Made by a program: the position numbers and the translations under genes. A stretch of DNA of 27,850 nt from CALCNS01 sp964425745 (GTDB taxonomy: Bacteria; Bacillota; JAAYKD01): positions 1-27,850 of the forward strand of contig CAYRNW010000032.1 of assembly GCA_964425745.1 (NCBI GenBank). The letters run 5' to 3'. Positions within the stretch are counted from its first letter, which is position 1, and each line of letters opens with the position of its first letter. Shown here piece by piece: positions 15,073 through 22,551 of the stretch. The notes under the pieces were generated by a model. That model did not search any database, was not told the origin of the DNA, and saw only the letters and a program-made list of their open reading frames with translations.

Positions 15073-15882
15073 CTACCCTTGCTTTTGCCCAACATACATT
15101 AGGTGTTCCGACAAACTCAAGAGTGCTTCACGTTCGCACAAATCCACTGCCAACTTGATCCAGGCTTCCTGAACCTCGGGCGTGTGTTGAGTTAGAACCG
15201 GTTCCCTGCCGGTCAAAATCCCTTCTTGCGCAAACAAATGCAATTTTTTCATAGGGAATTGTGCCATGAGCGGCTCGATTTCGTGTTGTGGGGTGAAATA
15301 AGCGTAAGTAAAGGTATCGCCGTAAAAGCGATGATCTTGGCGCACACTCTTCAGATATCCCTCTTCATTGGGGTCTAAAATGCACTCAGGCAGGTAAGTC
15401 AAGGCATAATGAATCCCGGAAAGTAGCATGATAAAGGAGACATAGAGTTTGCCACCCGGTTTCAAGCAGTTGAGAGCCGCTTGAATGGCTCGTTTGCGGT
15501 CTTGCTCCTCCGAGATGTGATATAACGGACCCATCAGAAAGACATGGTCGTACTGCCGGTGTTTAACGAGCGTATCGGCAAAACGAGCGTCGCCGGCTAT
15601 CCCTTTTAACGGTATATTTAGGGTTTGGGCTTGGTGCAACCCGAAATTGACGTTCTCTTCCGATAAATCGAAGAGCGTTACATCGCAACCCTTCTCGGCA
15701 TAGTACAGGGAATAGCGCCCCGGCCCTCCGCCAATATCCAGAATCGAGTCGCCTGATTGAATGTGACGATCCATCATTCTCACCGTGATTGCAAACTCAT
15801 AAGGGTGCCGCTGTAAACGTTCCCATTCTTTGGCGACATTTTCATTATAATAATCACGGACTTGTTGTATTTTTTCTTCCAT
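15073..15882 (-). CDS. Class I SAM-dependent methyltransferase
   Basis: The 269-aa cytoplasmic protein contains methyltransferase motif I ILDIGGGPGRYSL (about residues 46-58), acidic strand-2 end TLFDLSEENV, motif II-like GDARF, YDHVFLMGPLYHI (motif IV) and LKPGGKLYVSF. This is the layout of the UbiE/small-molecule methyltransferase group. The substrate is unknown. Start at ATG 15882, with GGAG 8 bp upstream, rather than the in-frame start at 15909, which would overlap the preceding gene. It follows the small membrane protein gene by 19 bp. Confidence 0.88.
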   Translation of the reverse strand: MEEKIQQVRDYYNENVAKEWERLQRHPYEFAITVRMMDRHIQSGDSILDIGGGPGRYSLYYAEKGCDVTLFDLSEENVNFGLHQAQTLNIPLKGIAGDARFADTLVKHRQYDHVFLMGPLYHISEEQDRKRAIQAALNCLKPGGKLYVSFIMLLSGIHYALTYLPECILDPNEEGYLKSVRQDHRFYGDTFTYAYFTPQHEIEPLMAQFPMKKLHLFAQEGILTGREPVLTQHTPEVQEAWIKLAVDLCEREALLSLSEHLMYVGQKQG

Positions 15883-15901
15883 AGTAATCACTCCAGTTTG
15901 C

Positions 15902-16111
15902 CTATTCAAAGGCGGGTTGAGCTAAGTAGAGGGTCATCGCCAGTATGAGAACCCAGTTTATCGTGAACCGGATCAAATGGAATCCGCCGGTATTCGATGA
16001 AATTAAGAGACTGACCAGAAATGAAATGATCAAGCATATGAACAAGGGCATTCTATGGTCACGGGCGATAGGACGATCTACATTTTGCTGAAACTGTTTT
16101 TCGTGTTCCAT
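15902..16111 (-). CDS. Small two-helix membrane protein, unknown function
   Basis: The 69-aa product has a charged N-terminus (about residues 1-20) and two hydrophobic helices (roughly LFICLIISFLVSLLI and FTINWVLILAMTLYLA), so it is probably an integral membrane hairpin. ATG 16111 is preferred to 16120 because CGGAGG sits 9 bp upstream of the former and touches the latter. No family is recognised. It lies between the nucleotidyltransferase-GNAT fusion and the methyltransferase and is likely co-transcribed with both. Confidence 0.68.
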   Translation of the reverse strand: MEHEKQFQQNVDRPIARDHRMPLFICLIISFLVSLLISSNTGGFHLIRFTINWVLILAMTLYLAQPAFE

Positions 16112-16175
16112 GCGTATCATCCTCCGATTTTTTTAATGTTTGGTGTTGTTTGGTTTCTTGTTTGTGTTTCGTCTT

Positions 16176-17705
16176 CTAAAGGGTAAGTTCAAACTGCAAG
16201 ACGGTGCGGCTGGTTTTGGCGAGCTCATGATCCGGCGGTAAGACGATTTCGCGTTGCAAAGTGGCTCCCAAGGCTAAACAGGTGCGCCGCGAGGGTTCGT
16301 TGTTGGGGCGCAGCGTAATCAGCAAGCGGTTTAAGCCATGAGATTTGGCTAAAGGGAGCATGAGGCGGCACGCTTTGGCTGCATAATGATGCCCGCGATA
16401 CGGCTCGAAGACGGTGTAGCCCATATTACCGCCAATTTCAATGTTTGCGTTGTATCCAATACGCAGGTCACAGCGACCGATGATCTGAGCGTCCGACTCG
16501 CGTGTGATATGAAAATAGTAGGTCGGCACATACCCTCGTGAGGGGTCATACGCGCTTTGCGATTCCAATCTGAGGCGAATTTCTCCATCGGTTAAGTTCG
16601 TTGTATCGTGGAATTCAATGTTGCTGGGCAATGTTATATTTTGTGCCTTGATGAACTCCTGCATACTGGCATAATTGTGCAAGGGGGTTTGATCTTCTTC
16701 CAAGAGCTGTAAGAGATGTGTTTGTAGCTTAGAAGCTCGATCGGCTAATTTTTTGAGATCGTTCGGGTCGTAAGCACTCATGAGATCGAATTCGGGCCAG
16801 CCGAATTCTTGGCAAAGATCTTCGGCGAGGGTTGCTTCTAAACAAACTGCAGAGATGAAGGATAAAAAGTGGTCGCCCGCTTCTGTTGCATAGTAAATTT
16901 TACGGAAAGCCGATACGCCTTCTTCATACCAACTGGCTAATTCACAGCCCATAAAGGGTTTCGGGCAAGGTCGCATCCTTGTGGGAATATAGGGAAGCGT
17001 GGGCTCGTCGGGATATTGCAAGAACTCCGCTGTTTCCCAGAGCAGCAGCAAGACATCCTTTTTCATGGCTTCTGGATCAGTGGCTCGCAGCATGGCATCG
17101 TAGCGTTGTAAGAAGCGGGCGGGCCGTTTGCTCAGTTGTTCAAGGTCTTCACGCTGCTTTTTCAAGCCGCGAGAGAAGTAGGTTTGGTTTTCGTAGGCAA
17201 CCGCATTGGCAAGCGCCATCATCGCATTGCCAGCCCATCGTCGCTGCAGCCCAATGGTATCGATTTGCATCAGGCGTGAAACCATGGAGGCGGCCTCCGA
17301 GAGTGATGCGAGAGCGACCCGATGCATATAATCGTAGTCAGCAAGGTGATTTTGCAGTTCTTTTTGCAATTGTTGAAAGCGTGTCAGGTCTTCAACCGTA
17401 TCGGCATAAAGCACTTTCACATTGCCCAACAAGGGGGTGAGTGGGGAGCGAAAGTCGGCGATGCCTTTGACGCGGTCCCAAGACAAGGGGAACAGGTCAT
17501 AGCCAATGCCTTCGATGATGGCAGTTTGAGACAGTGTGCGCCCTTCCGGGGTTTTGGGGATAAAGTAGCAGTCCACATCGGAAACCGATGTTGTAGTTTG
17601 GTTCACGTAGGAACCGTAGAGCAGCACTAGGCTGACTTGCCCGGCGTAGCGGTGGGCCTGCTGTTGCAGCCATTCCACGTAGGCGTTGTTGCGTTCTAAT
17701 TCCAT
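16176..17705 (-). CDS. Nucleotidyltransferase-GNAT acetyltransferase fusion protein
   Basis: The 509-aa protein has two enzyme domains. Residues about 1-110 form a Pol-beta-type nucleotidyltransferase with GS (31-32), a ten-residue gap, and catalytic DVD (43-45) in YGSYVNQTTTSVSDVDC. A helical region (110-350) resembles the C-terminal part of small-molecule nucleotidyltransferases. Residues about 355-505 are a GNAT acetyltransferase: RCDLRIGYNANIEIGGNMGY, then FEPYRGHHYAAKACRLML (acetyl-CoA loop) and LRPNNEPSRRTCLALGA. Pairing of AMP-transfer and acetyl-transfer domains recalls aminoglycoside-modifying enzymes, but no specific resistance family is recognised. AAGAAGGGAG precedes ATG 17705. 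Confidence 0.85.
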   Translation of the reverse strand: MELERNNAYVEWLQQQAHRYAGQVSLVLLYGSYVNQTTTSVSDVDCYFIPKTPEGRTLSQTAIIEGIGYDLFPLSWDRVKGIADFRSPLTPLLGNVKVLYADTVEDLTRFQQLQKELQNHLADYDYMHRVALASLSEAASMVSRLMQIDTIGLQRRWAGNAMMALANAVAYENQTYFSRGLKKQREDLEQLSKRPARFLQRYDAMLRATDPEAMKKDVLLLLWETAEFLQYPDEPTLPYIPTRMRPCPKPFMGCELASWYEEGVSAFRKIYYATEAGDHFLSFISAVCLEATLAEDLCQEFGWPEFDLMSAYDPNDLKKLADRASKLQTHLLQLLEEDQTPLHNYASMQEFIKAQNITLPSNIEFHDTTNLTDGEIRLRLESQSAYDPSRGYVPTYYFHITRESDAQIIGRCDLRIGYNANIEIGGNMGYTVFEPYRGHHYAAKACRLMLPLAKSHGLNRLLITLRPNNEPSRRTCLALGATLQREIVLPPDHELAKTSRTVLQFELTL

Positions 17706-17734
17706 GTTCTCCCTTCTTTCTGTGTTGTACTTGT

Positions 17735-17757
17735 GTTACCTCAAGCTTTGACGTAAC
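17735..17757. promoter_or_regulatory. Operator-like inverted repeat upstream of the fusion gene
   Basis: Ten-base arms (GTTACCTCAA and TTGACGTAAC, one mismatch) are separated by 3 bp. The site lies 30 bp before the start codon of the nucleotidyltransferase-GNAT gene, in the gap after the kinase gene. No convincing promoter hexamers flank it. Confidence 0.4.
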
Positions 17758-17794
17758 GGCTTCTGATTTTGTTTCCTATTTTCAGGGTAATATT

Positions 17795-18697
17795 TCAAAG
17801 TGGGGTAAACGCATTTGTTGCGAATGCGTGCACGGCCCCAGGTTGAAATTTTCCCGCGAGCAGCGTATCGACTTGCTGCCAGAGGGTTTGCCAGTCGTCG
17901 CCGCTGCGTGTAAAGATATGGGCTCCGGCGGGCAGTTGCTTAAGCATCTGCAGTTCCACTTGATTGCGGATGCGGAAGTATTCGGTCATGCCGGCCATCC
18001 CCTGCAACTGATGTGCTTTTCCAAACGGACTTTGGCAGACCACCTCAATGACGCGGTCGCGCCAGACCGGTTCTCCTTGTTTATTGACTCGGGCAGCCGA
18101 GACTTTGGCAATACTGTCGGTGACATCTTCCGGTTGAAGATAAATCACCAGTGGATTAAGGGGGGCAACAATGTCCCATAACTGCTGCAAGTGCTGCAAC
18201 ATTTCTGCTTGGGTTTTATTGTGGAACATCATCAGTTCGTTGACATGATTTTGTAGCCAGGCACATTCAAAGACTGCGATGTGCTCTATTTGTTGAGCTT
18301 GATTCGCAAATCGTTGCCAGCGCTCCAAATGGACGGCGGTGAAGTCGGCCAGCGACCATTTGCTGTCGTAAACCTCGTAGGGTGCAAAGTCGTCGTAAAG
18401 TGCTTCATCTTCTTTACGAGTAACTTCAACGTTGCTGTATGCGACCAAGACTCGGTTGCTCTCCTGCCAGGCTTGTGCACGAATCTGATCTGCATAAGAA
18501 GGCCATTTTTGTAAGAGGTGCTCATATTGGGCAGCGGTTAGGACAGCAATCCAGCTTAGGTCTGCTGGGTGAATATCGCTTTCATTATAACAAGTTGCGT
18601 TGTACCCCAGGTCGCGCAAACGAGCGGCGATCTTTTTGGCAAAGGTGGTTTTCCCAGAACCGGGGATGCCCTCGACCATGATTAATTTGTGTTTCAT
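17795..18697 (-). CDS. P-loop NTPase, nucleotide/small-molecule kinase-like
   Basis: The 300-aa protein opens with strand MKHKLIMVEG and Walker A GIPGSGKTT (residues 10-18), followed by an adenylate-kinase-like helix. Later segments include FECAWLQNHVNELMMFH and the strand PLVIYLQPEDV, consistent with a P-loop kinase fold. The acceptor substrate is unknown. ATG 18697 is supported by GAGGTGAG; a GTG three codons upstream is less likely because it would consume the ribosome site. It precedes the nucleotidyltransferase-GNAT gene by 89 bp. REP hairpins separate it from the etf operon. Confidence 0.8.
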   Translation of the reverse strand: MKHKLIMVEGIPGSGKTTFAKKIAARLRDLGYNATCYNESDIHPADLSWIAVLTAAQYEHLLQKWPSYADQIRAQAWQESNRVLVAYSNVEVTRKEDEALYDDFAPYEVYDSKWSLADFTAVHLERWQRFANQAQQIEHIAVFECAWLQNHVNELMMFHNKTQAEMLQHLQQLWDIVAPLNPLVIYLQPEDVTDSIAKVSAARVNKQGEPVWRDRVIEVVCQSPFGKAHQLQGMAGMTEYFRIRNQVELQMLKQLPAGAHIFTRSGDDWQTLWQQVDTLLAGKFQPGAVHAFATNAFTPL

Positions 18698-18724
18698 AAC
18701 TCTCACCTCAATTGTTTGTTACCC

Positions 18725-18791
18725 ATTTCGCACCGGGGTCAGACCCCAAATGGGAAATATTTCGCAGAGGGGTCTGACCCCGGTGCGAAAT
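18725..18791. repeat. REP-like perfect inverted repeat (GGGGTCAGACCCC type)
   Basis: A 23-nt arm at 18725-18747 is the exact reverse complement of 18769-18791, with 21 nt between. Each arm also contains its own small palindrome (GGGGTCAGACCCC). Perfect arms and nested symmetry are typical of REP doublets. It lies just upstream of the P-loop gene. Confidence 0.85.
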
Positions 18792-18821
18792 TTCAAGGTA
18801 GGGACAGTCCCCACCTTGAAA
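18791..18821. repeat. REP-like inverted repeat (GGGGACTGTCCC type)
   Basis: Fifteen-base arms (TTTCAAGGTAGGGAC and GTCCCCACCTTGAAA, one mismatch) flank a single central base. It abuts the previous palindrome. The core GGGAC-N-GTCCC is a second REP class, related in form to the TTGGGGACGG class at 13969. Confidence 0.75.
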
Positions 18822-18854
18822 AAATCGGCATAGGGGGATACCCTAATGCCGATT
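18817..18854 (-). terminator. Terminator of the etf operon
   Basis: On the minus strand AATCGGCATTAGGG pairs with CCCTATGCCGATT (one bulge) around a short loop and runs into six T. It lies about 90 bp after the etfA stop. It is the third hairpin of the palindrome cluster. Confidence 0.7.
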
Positions 18855-18942
18855 ATTCTAACATTGAACGATTCATTTGAATAGAGGCTATTGCCAGATT
18901 TTACCGTACTGTAACCTGCCCTTAATGCGTTTGTAATATAAA

Positions 18943-20142
18943 TCACGATTCAACTCTGGAATCGCCCTCAATTTGTTTAAGCCACTCCTTGATAATCTCC
19001 ACACAATCTCCAACAATTCCCATTTGGGCAGCCGAGAAAATGGGAGCGGTCGGATCCGTGTTGATTGCCACAATGCATTCACTGCGTCCAATCCCTGCCA
19101 AATGCTGGATTGCTCCCGATACCCCAAAGCTGAGTAATACCCTCGGTGCCACCGTGGAACCGGTCTGCCCCACCTGGTGCTGATACTCCGCCCAGCCCGC
19201 ATCGACCAGAGGGCGCGATACCCCCCAATCAGCTCCAATCGCTTCCGCCAGAATTTGCAGCAGTTTTAAGTTCTTCGGACTGCCAATGCCTCGTCCGGCA
19301 ATCAACAGAATTTCTGCATCGGCCAGTGTTCGCCCGCTTCGCTCTGTTTCACATTGCAATAACTCTAATAAAGGCACAATTCTGGTTTTCAGTTCACAAG
19401 GAATGATCACACCTTTGGGCTCTGGCACCGGTGCCGGCAGCGGGAAGATGCCGGGTCGAACCGTAGCCATTTGCGGACGATGATTTGGTGAGATGATGGT
19501 CGCCATGAGGTTTCCCCCAAAAGCCGGCCGTGTTTGATGAAGCAGTTTTGTTTCCGGATCGATGTTCAAGACCGTACAGTCTGCTGTGAGCCCGGTGCGT
19601 AATCGCGCAGCCACTCGCGGTGCAAGGGAGCGTCCCCAGTCGGTTGCACCCACTAAAATCACTTCCGGTTTGTGCGTTTTTGCCATGGTCGTAAGCCACG
19701 TATAATACGGCTCCTCTAACCCAGTATCGAAGCTTGCATCTTGGCAAGCGTACACTTTGTCGGCACCGGCTTGAATCAATTGTTCGCATTGGACTTGCAG
19801 GTCTATAGCCCCAGCGAGCAAAACCGATAGCTCACAGCCGCGCTCTTTGGCCAAACGCAAGCCTTGACCCAGTAATTCGAGGCTGACCGGGAGGAGAGAA
19901 CCGTCCCCAACCAATTGCGCCATGATCCAAATTCCGGAATGTTGCTGATTTTCATGCAAAATTTCTTCTTTTTCAATTGAAATTGCTTGCACCGGGCAAG
20001 TTTGCACACAAATTCCACATAAGATGCAGCCTTCTTGTTCCACTGCAATTCCATGCTCCAACACCAAAACCCCTTGCGGACAAGCACTCACACAAAGACC
20101 ACAACCAATACAAAGCGAAGGATTTATTCGTAGACCAGCCAT
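18943..20142 (-). CDS. etfA: Electron transfer flavoprotein alpha subunit with N-terminal 2x[4Fe-4S] ferredoxin domain
   Basis: The 399-aa protein begins with two ferredoxin motifs: Cys11/14/17/21 (CIGCGLCVSACP) and Cys39/42/45/49 (CILCGICVQTCP). The Etf alpha body follows, with the C-terminal FAD-binding region GQTGSTVAPRVLLSFGVSGA and CIVAINTDPTAPIF. Ferredoxin-fused EtfA proteins occur in bifurcating complexes such as LctC of Acetobacterium, where one FeS domain feeds ferredoxin. ATG 20142 lies one base after the etfB stop, with GGGGAGG before it. Residues around 75-84 are partly encoded by an 18-nt sequence identical to a REP arm (19893-19910). Confidence 0.92.
   Translation of the reverse strand: MAGLRINPSLCIGCGLCVSACPQGVLVLEHGIAVEQEGCILCGICVQTCPVQAISIEKEEILHENQQHSGIWIMAQLVGDGSLLPVSLELLGQGLRLAKERGCELSVLLAGAIDLQVQCEQLIQAGADKVYACQDASFDTGLEEPYYTWLTTMAKTHKPEVILVGATDWGRSLAPRVAARLRTGLTADCTVLNIDPETKLLHQTRPAFGGNLMATIISPNHRPQMATVRPGIFPLPAPVPEPKGVIIPCELKTRIVPLLELLQCETERSGRTLADAEILLIAGRGIGSPKNLKLLQILAEAIGADWGVSRPLVDAGWAEYQHQVGQTGSTVAPRVLLSFGVSGAIQHLAGIGRSECIVAINTDPTAPIFSAAQMGIVGDCVEIIKEWLKQIEGDSRVES
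19893..19910 (-). repeat. REP-arm sequence inside the etfA coding region
   Basis: The 18 nt TTGGGGACGGTTCTCTCC (minus strand) equal the first 18 nt of the REP arm 14002-14020. They are read in frame, with the flanking codons, within VGDGSLLP, a surface segment of EtfA just before the conserved PVSLELLG. Chance identity of this length within a window of this size is very unlikely. Confidence 0.75.
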
Positions 20143-20143
20143 T

Positions 20144-20935
20144 CTAATCCTCCCCTTTCAACAACCGTTGTAGCACCTTCAGCTGCTCAACCACACTCCC
20201 CTGGAGCACCTTGCACTCTTGCTCTCTAAGGGGCACATGGGTTCTAACCACTTGGGTGGGTGAACCCGTCAGTCCACAGCGCTTCAGATCGGCACCAACC
20301 TCTGCCGCATTCCATAGGTGCAAGGGAGCCGTCTCGGCCCAGAGCACACCCTTAATGTTGGGCAGTCTGGGTTGATTGATATCTTTATTCACCGTCAATA
20401 GCACGGGGAAGGGTGCCGACACCTTCTGACGTTCACCATCGGCCAAGCGACAACAGACCAACCGTTCTTGGGAAACTTCCAAAAGCTCTTCCACATCGGT
20501 GATATGAGGGATCCCTAACTGCTCGGCCAGTTCCGGTCCAATCTGTGCTGTATCACCATCGATTGCCATTCGCCCACACAGCACCAAATCAAACTTGCCC
20601 AGTCGTTGCTCCATTTTGCGAATTCCTAACTGCAAGGTGTAGGAAGTCGCCAGGGTATCCGCCCCAGCAAACGCACGATCACTGAGCAACACGGCCTCAT
20701 CTGCACCACAACTTAAGGCCTCTTTTAGTATCCGAGCCGTTGCCGGAATGCCCATGCTCACCACAACAACACTGCCACCTAATCGTTCTTTGATTTGCAA
20801 CGCCAGTTCCAAGGCAAATCGATCATATGGGTTGATGACCGATTGTTTTCCGTCACGGATAATCGTATTGGTGACAGGATCCATCCGCACCTCATTCGAT
20901 GAGGGAACTTGTTTTACACAAACCGCAATTCTCAT
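20144..20935 (-). CDS. etfB: Electron transfer flavoprotein beta subunit
   Basis: The 263-aa protein matches EtfB from end to end: MRIAVCVKQVPSSNEVRMD, VINPYDRFALELAL, the FAD/NAD-binding DRAFAGADTLATSYTL, and CGRMAIDGDTAQIGPELAEQLG. The last two resemble bifurcating EtfB proteins (FixA/LctB/CarD type), which carry a second FAD and bind NADH. It shares ATGA with the dehydrogenase gene upstream and is followed after one base by etfA, so all three are made together. Confidence 0.93.
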   Translation of the reverse strand: MRIAVCVKQVPSSNEVRMDPVTNTIIRDGKQSVINPYDRFALELALQIKERLGGSVVVVSMGIPATARILKEALSCGADEAVLLSDRAFAGADTLATSYTLQLGIRKMEQRLGKFDLVLCGRMAIDGDTAQIGPELAEQLGIPHITDVEELLEVSQERLVCCRLADGERQKVSAPFPVLLTVNKDINQPRLPNIKGVLWAETAPLHLWNAAEVGADLKRCGLTGSPTQVVRTHVPLREQECKVLQGSVVEQLKVLQRLLKGED

Positions 20936-22551
20936 TGTTGCGCGCCCCCTTCCACCGGAAACAGGTTTCCCTGCCCCAACAATTGCAAAGGATCAAACGC
21001 TTTTTTCACGGCGCGCATCTCCTGAATATGCTTCTCGCCATACATACTCCTCAACATGGCCACTTTAGTTTTGCCAATTCCATGTTCCGCCGCTACTGCT
21101 CCCCCCATGGCCACCACTGCTTCTGCCCAACGCTGGTATAAAGCCTTACCGCGCCCAAATTCGTCTTCATCGCGCGGCAGTAAATTGACATGGATATGGT
21201 TATTGCCAATGTGACCCCAGGCAGCCGACTCCAGACCCACTTCAGCCAATCCACGCCGATACAAAGCAATCACATCTCGTAATTTGTCATCCGGCACCGA
21301 CATATCGGTACTCAATTTTGTGATCACAGGGCAAACTTGTTTGCGTCGGTCAATCAACAAATTTGTGCTCTCCGGAACCGCATGCCGGAAAAATTGCAAC
21401 AAGGCCAAATCGGCTTCGTTTCGTGCCACCCAGGTCGATTCAGGGTTTCCACCAGCACCTTCGGCAAGTTCACCCAATCTCTTCAGCGCCTCCAGCATAC
21501 GACCTTCTTCAGACCCATGCAATTCCGCATAAATACAATAGCCATAATCCTCAGGCACGTGCGGCAACCGCGAAAAGGCACTGCTTCGTAGCCGTTGTTC
21601 TCGCAGCAATTGTAAAGCATTGCCATCGAAGGATTCCAACGCCACCAAACCCGCCACCTGACGACGCGCTGCAATGACAAAATCCACCGCCTCCTGCTCA
21701 CCAGGGAAAAAGCAACTAACTCCCCAAATAAACGCCGGATGAGGTATGAGAATACAATCGATTTCGGTCATGACCCCCAAAGTGCCATCGGAACCTACTA
21801 ACAAATCCACTGCATCCATATCATCTTCAACATAATATCCGGCTGCATTTTTGGTTTTCGGCATTTGATACGTCGGTAAATCCAGCATCAACCGACCTTC
21901 CGGCAACAAGGATAGCTCCAAGCTGCGGCCGTTCGCCTTAGCCTGTCCTCTGCGAACATCGACAATCTTCCCCGTAGTTAAGACCATTCGCACCCGATCT
22001 ACGTGAGCTCGCATCGATTGGTAGGCAAAGGTACGCGCTCCGGACGCATTACAAGCGGCCATTCCCCCAATGGTAGCCGATGCCTCGGTAGGATCGGGAG
22101 GAAAGAACTGGCGTTCTGCTTTGCGAAACTTTTCGAAGCTCCCTTGAGATGCTTCACTCCAGTGCGTGGTTCGGAAGTTCTTTTGATCTATCGCTTTCTT
22201 AAACTCCGATAAAATCACCCCTGGTTGGCAAGTCAGAATAAAGCGTCCTTGCTCGTCTTGCCTACAACCCATCACCTGGTTCATCTTACTACAATTGAGT
22301 ACATGTCCACCATAGGGCACTGCCGCAGCCGCTAAACCGGTGCGTGCCCCTTGCACAGTAATAGAGATCCCTTGGCTTCGGCAAAAAGCCAAAACCGCAA
22401 GGACCTCTTCTTCGTTCTTCGGAAACGATACACTCTCAGCCCGGCCGCTGTTGCGAGATTCATCCCGCAACACTTCGGCTAAGCTGTCATCCATGGTTCG
22501 AATCAATGATTCCAAACTAGTACCCTCCAACTTAATAAACTCGTTCACCAT
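20932..22551 (-). CDS. FAD-linked 2-hydroxyacid dehydrogenase (GlcD/LctD family)
   Basis: The protein of about 539 aa is a VAO-type flavoprotein. Its N-terminal FAD domain has VQGARTGLAAAAVPYGG and PPDPTEASATIGGMAACNASG, then LVGSDGTLGVMTEID. The C-terminal FAD-oxidase domain has WGHIGNNHIHVNLLPRD and AAEHGIGKTKVAMLR. Members oxidise D-lactate, glycolate or similar 2-hydroxyacids. Order with etfB and etfA matches the parts of the lactate dehydrogenase/Etf complex. The start is uncertain: ATG 22551 overlaps the amidohydrolase end, and a TTG at 22515 has a better ribosome site (GGAGGG, 7 bp). Confidence 0.9.
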   Translation of the reverse strand: MVNEFIKLEGTSLESLIRTMDDSLAEVLRDESRNSGRAESVSFPKNEEEVLAVLAFCRSQGISITVQGARTGLAAAAVPYGGHVLNCSKMNQVMGCRQDEQGRFILTCQPGVILSEFKKAIDQKNFRTTHWSEASQGSFEKFRKAERQFFPPDPTEASATIGGMAACNASGARTFAYQSMRAHVDRVRMVLTTGKIVDVRRGQAKANGRSLELSLLPEGRLMLDLPTYQMPKTKNAAGYYVEDDMDAVDLLVGSDGTLGVMTEIDCILIPHPAFIWGVSCFFPGEQEAVDFVIAARRQVAGLVALESFDGNALQLLREQRLRSSAFSRLPHVPEDYGYCIYAELHGSEEGRMLEALKRLGELAEGAGGNPESTWVARNEADLALLQFFRHAVPESTNLLIDRRKQVCPVITKLSTDMSVPDDKLRDVIALYRRGLAEVGLESAAWGHIGNNHIHVNLLPRDEDEFGRGKALYQRWAEAVVAMGGAVAAEHGIGKTKVAMLRSMYGEKHIQEMRAVKKAFDPLQLLGQGNLFPVEGGAQQ

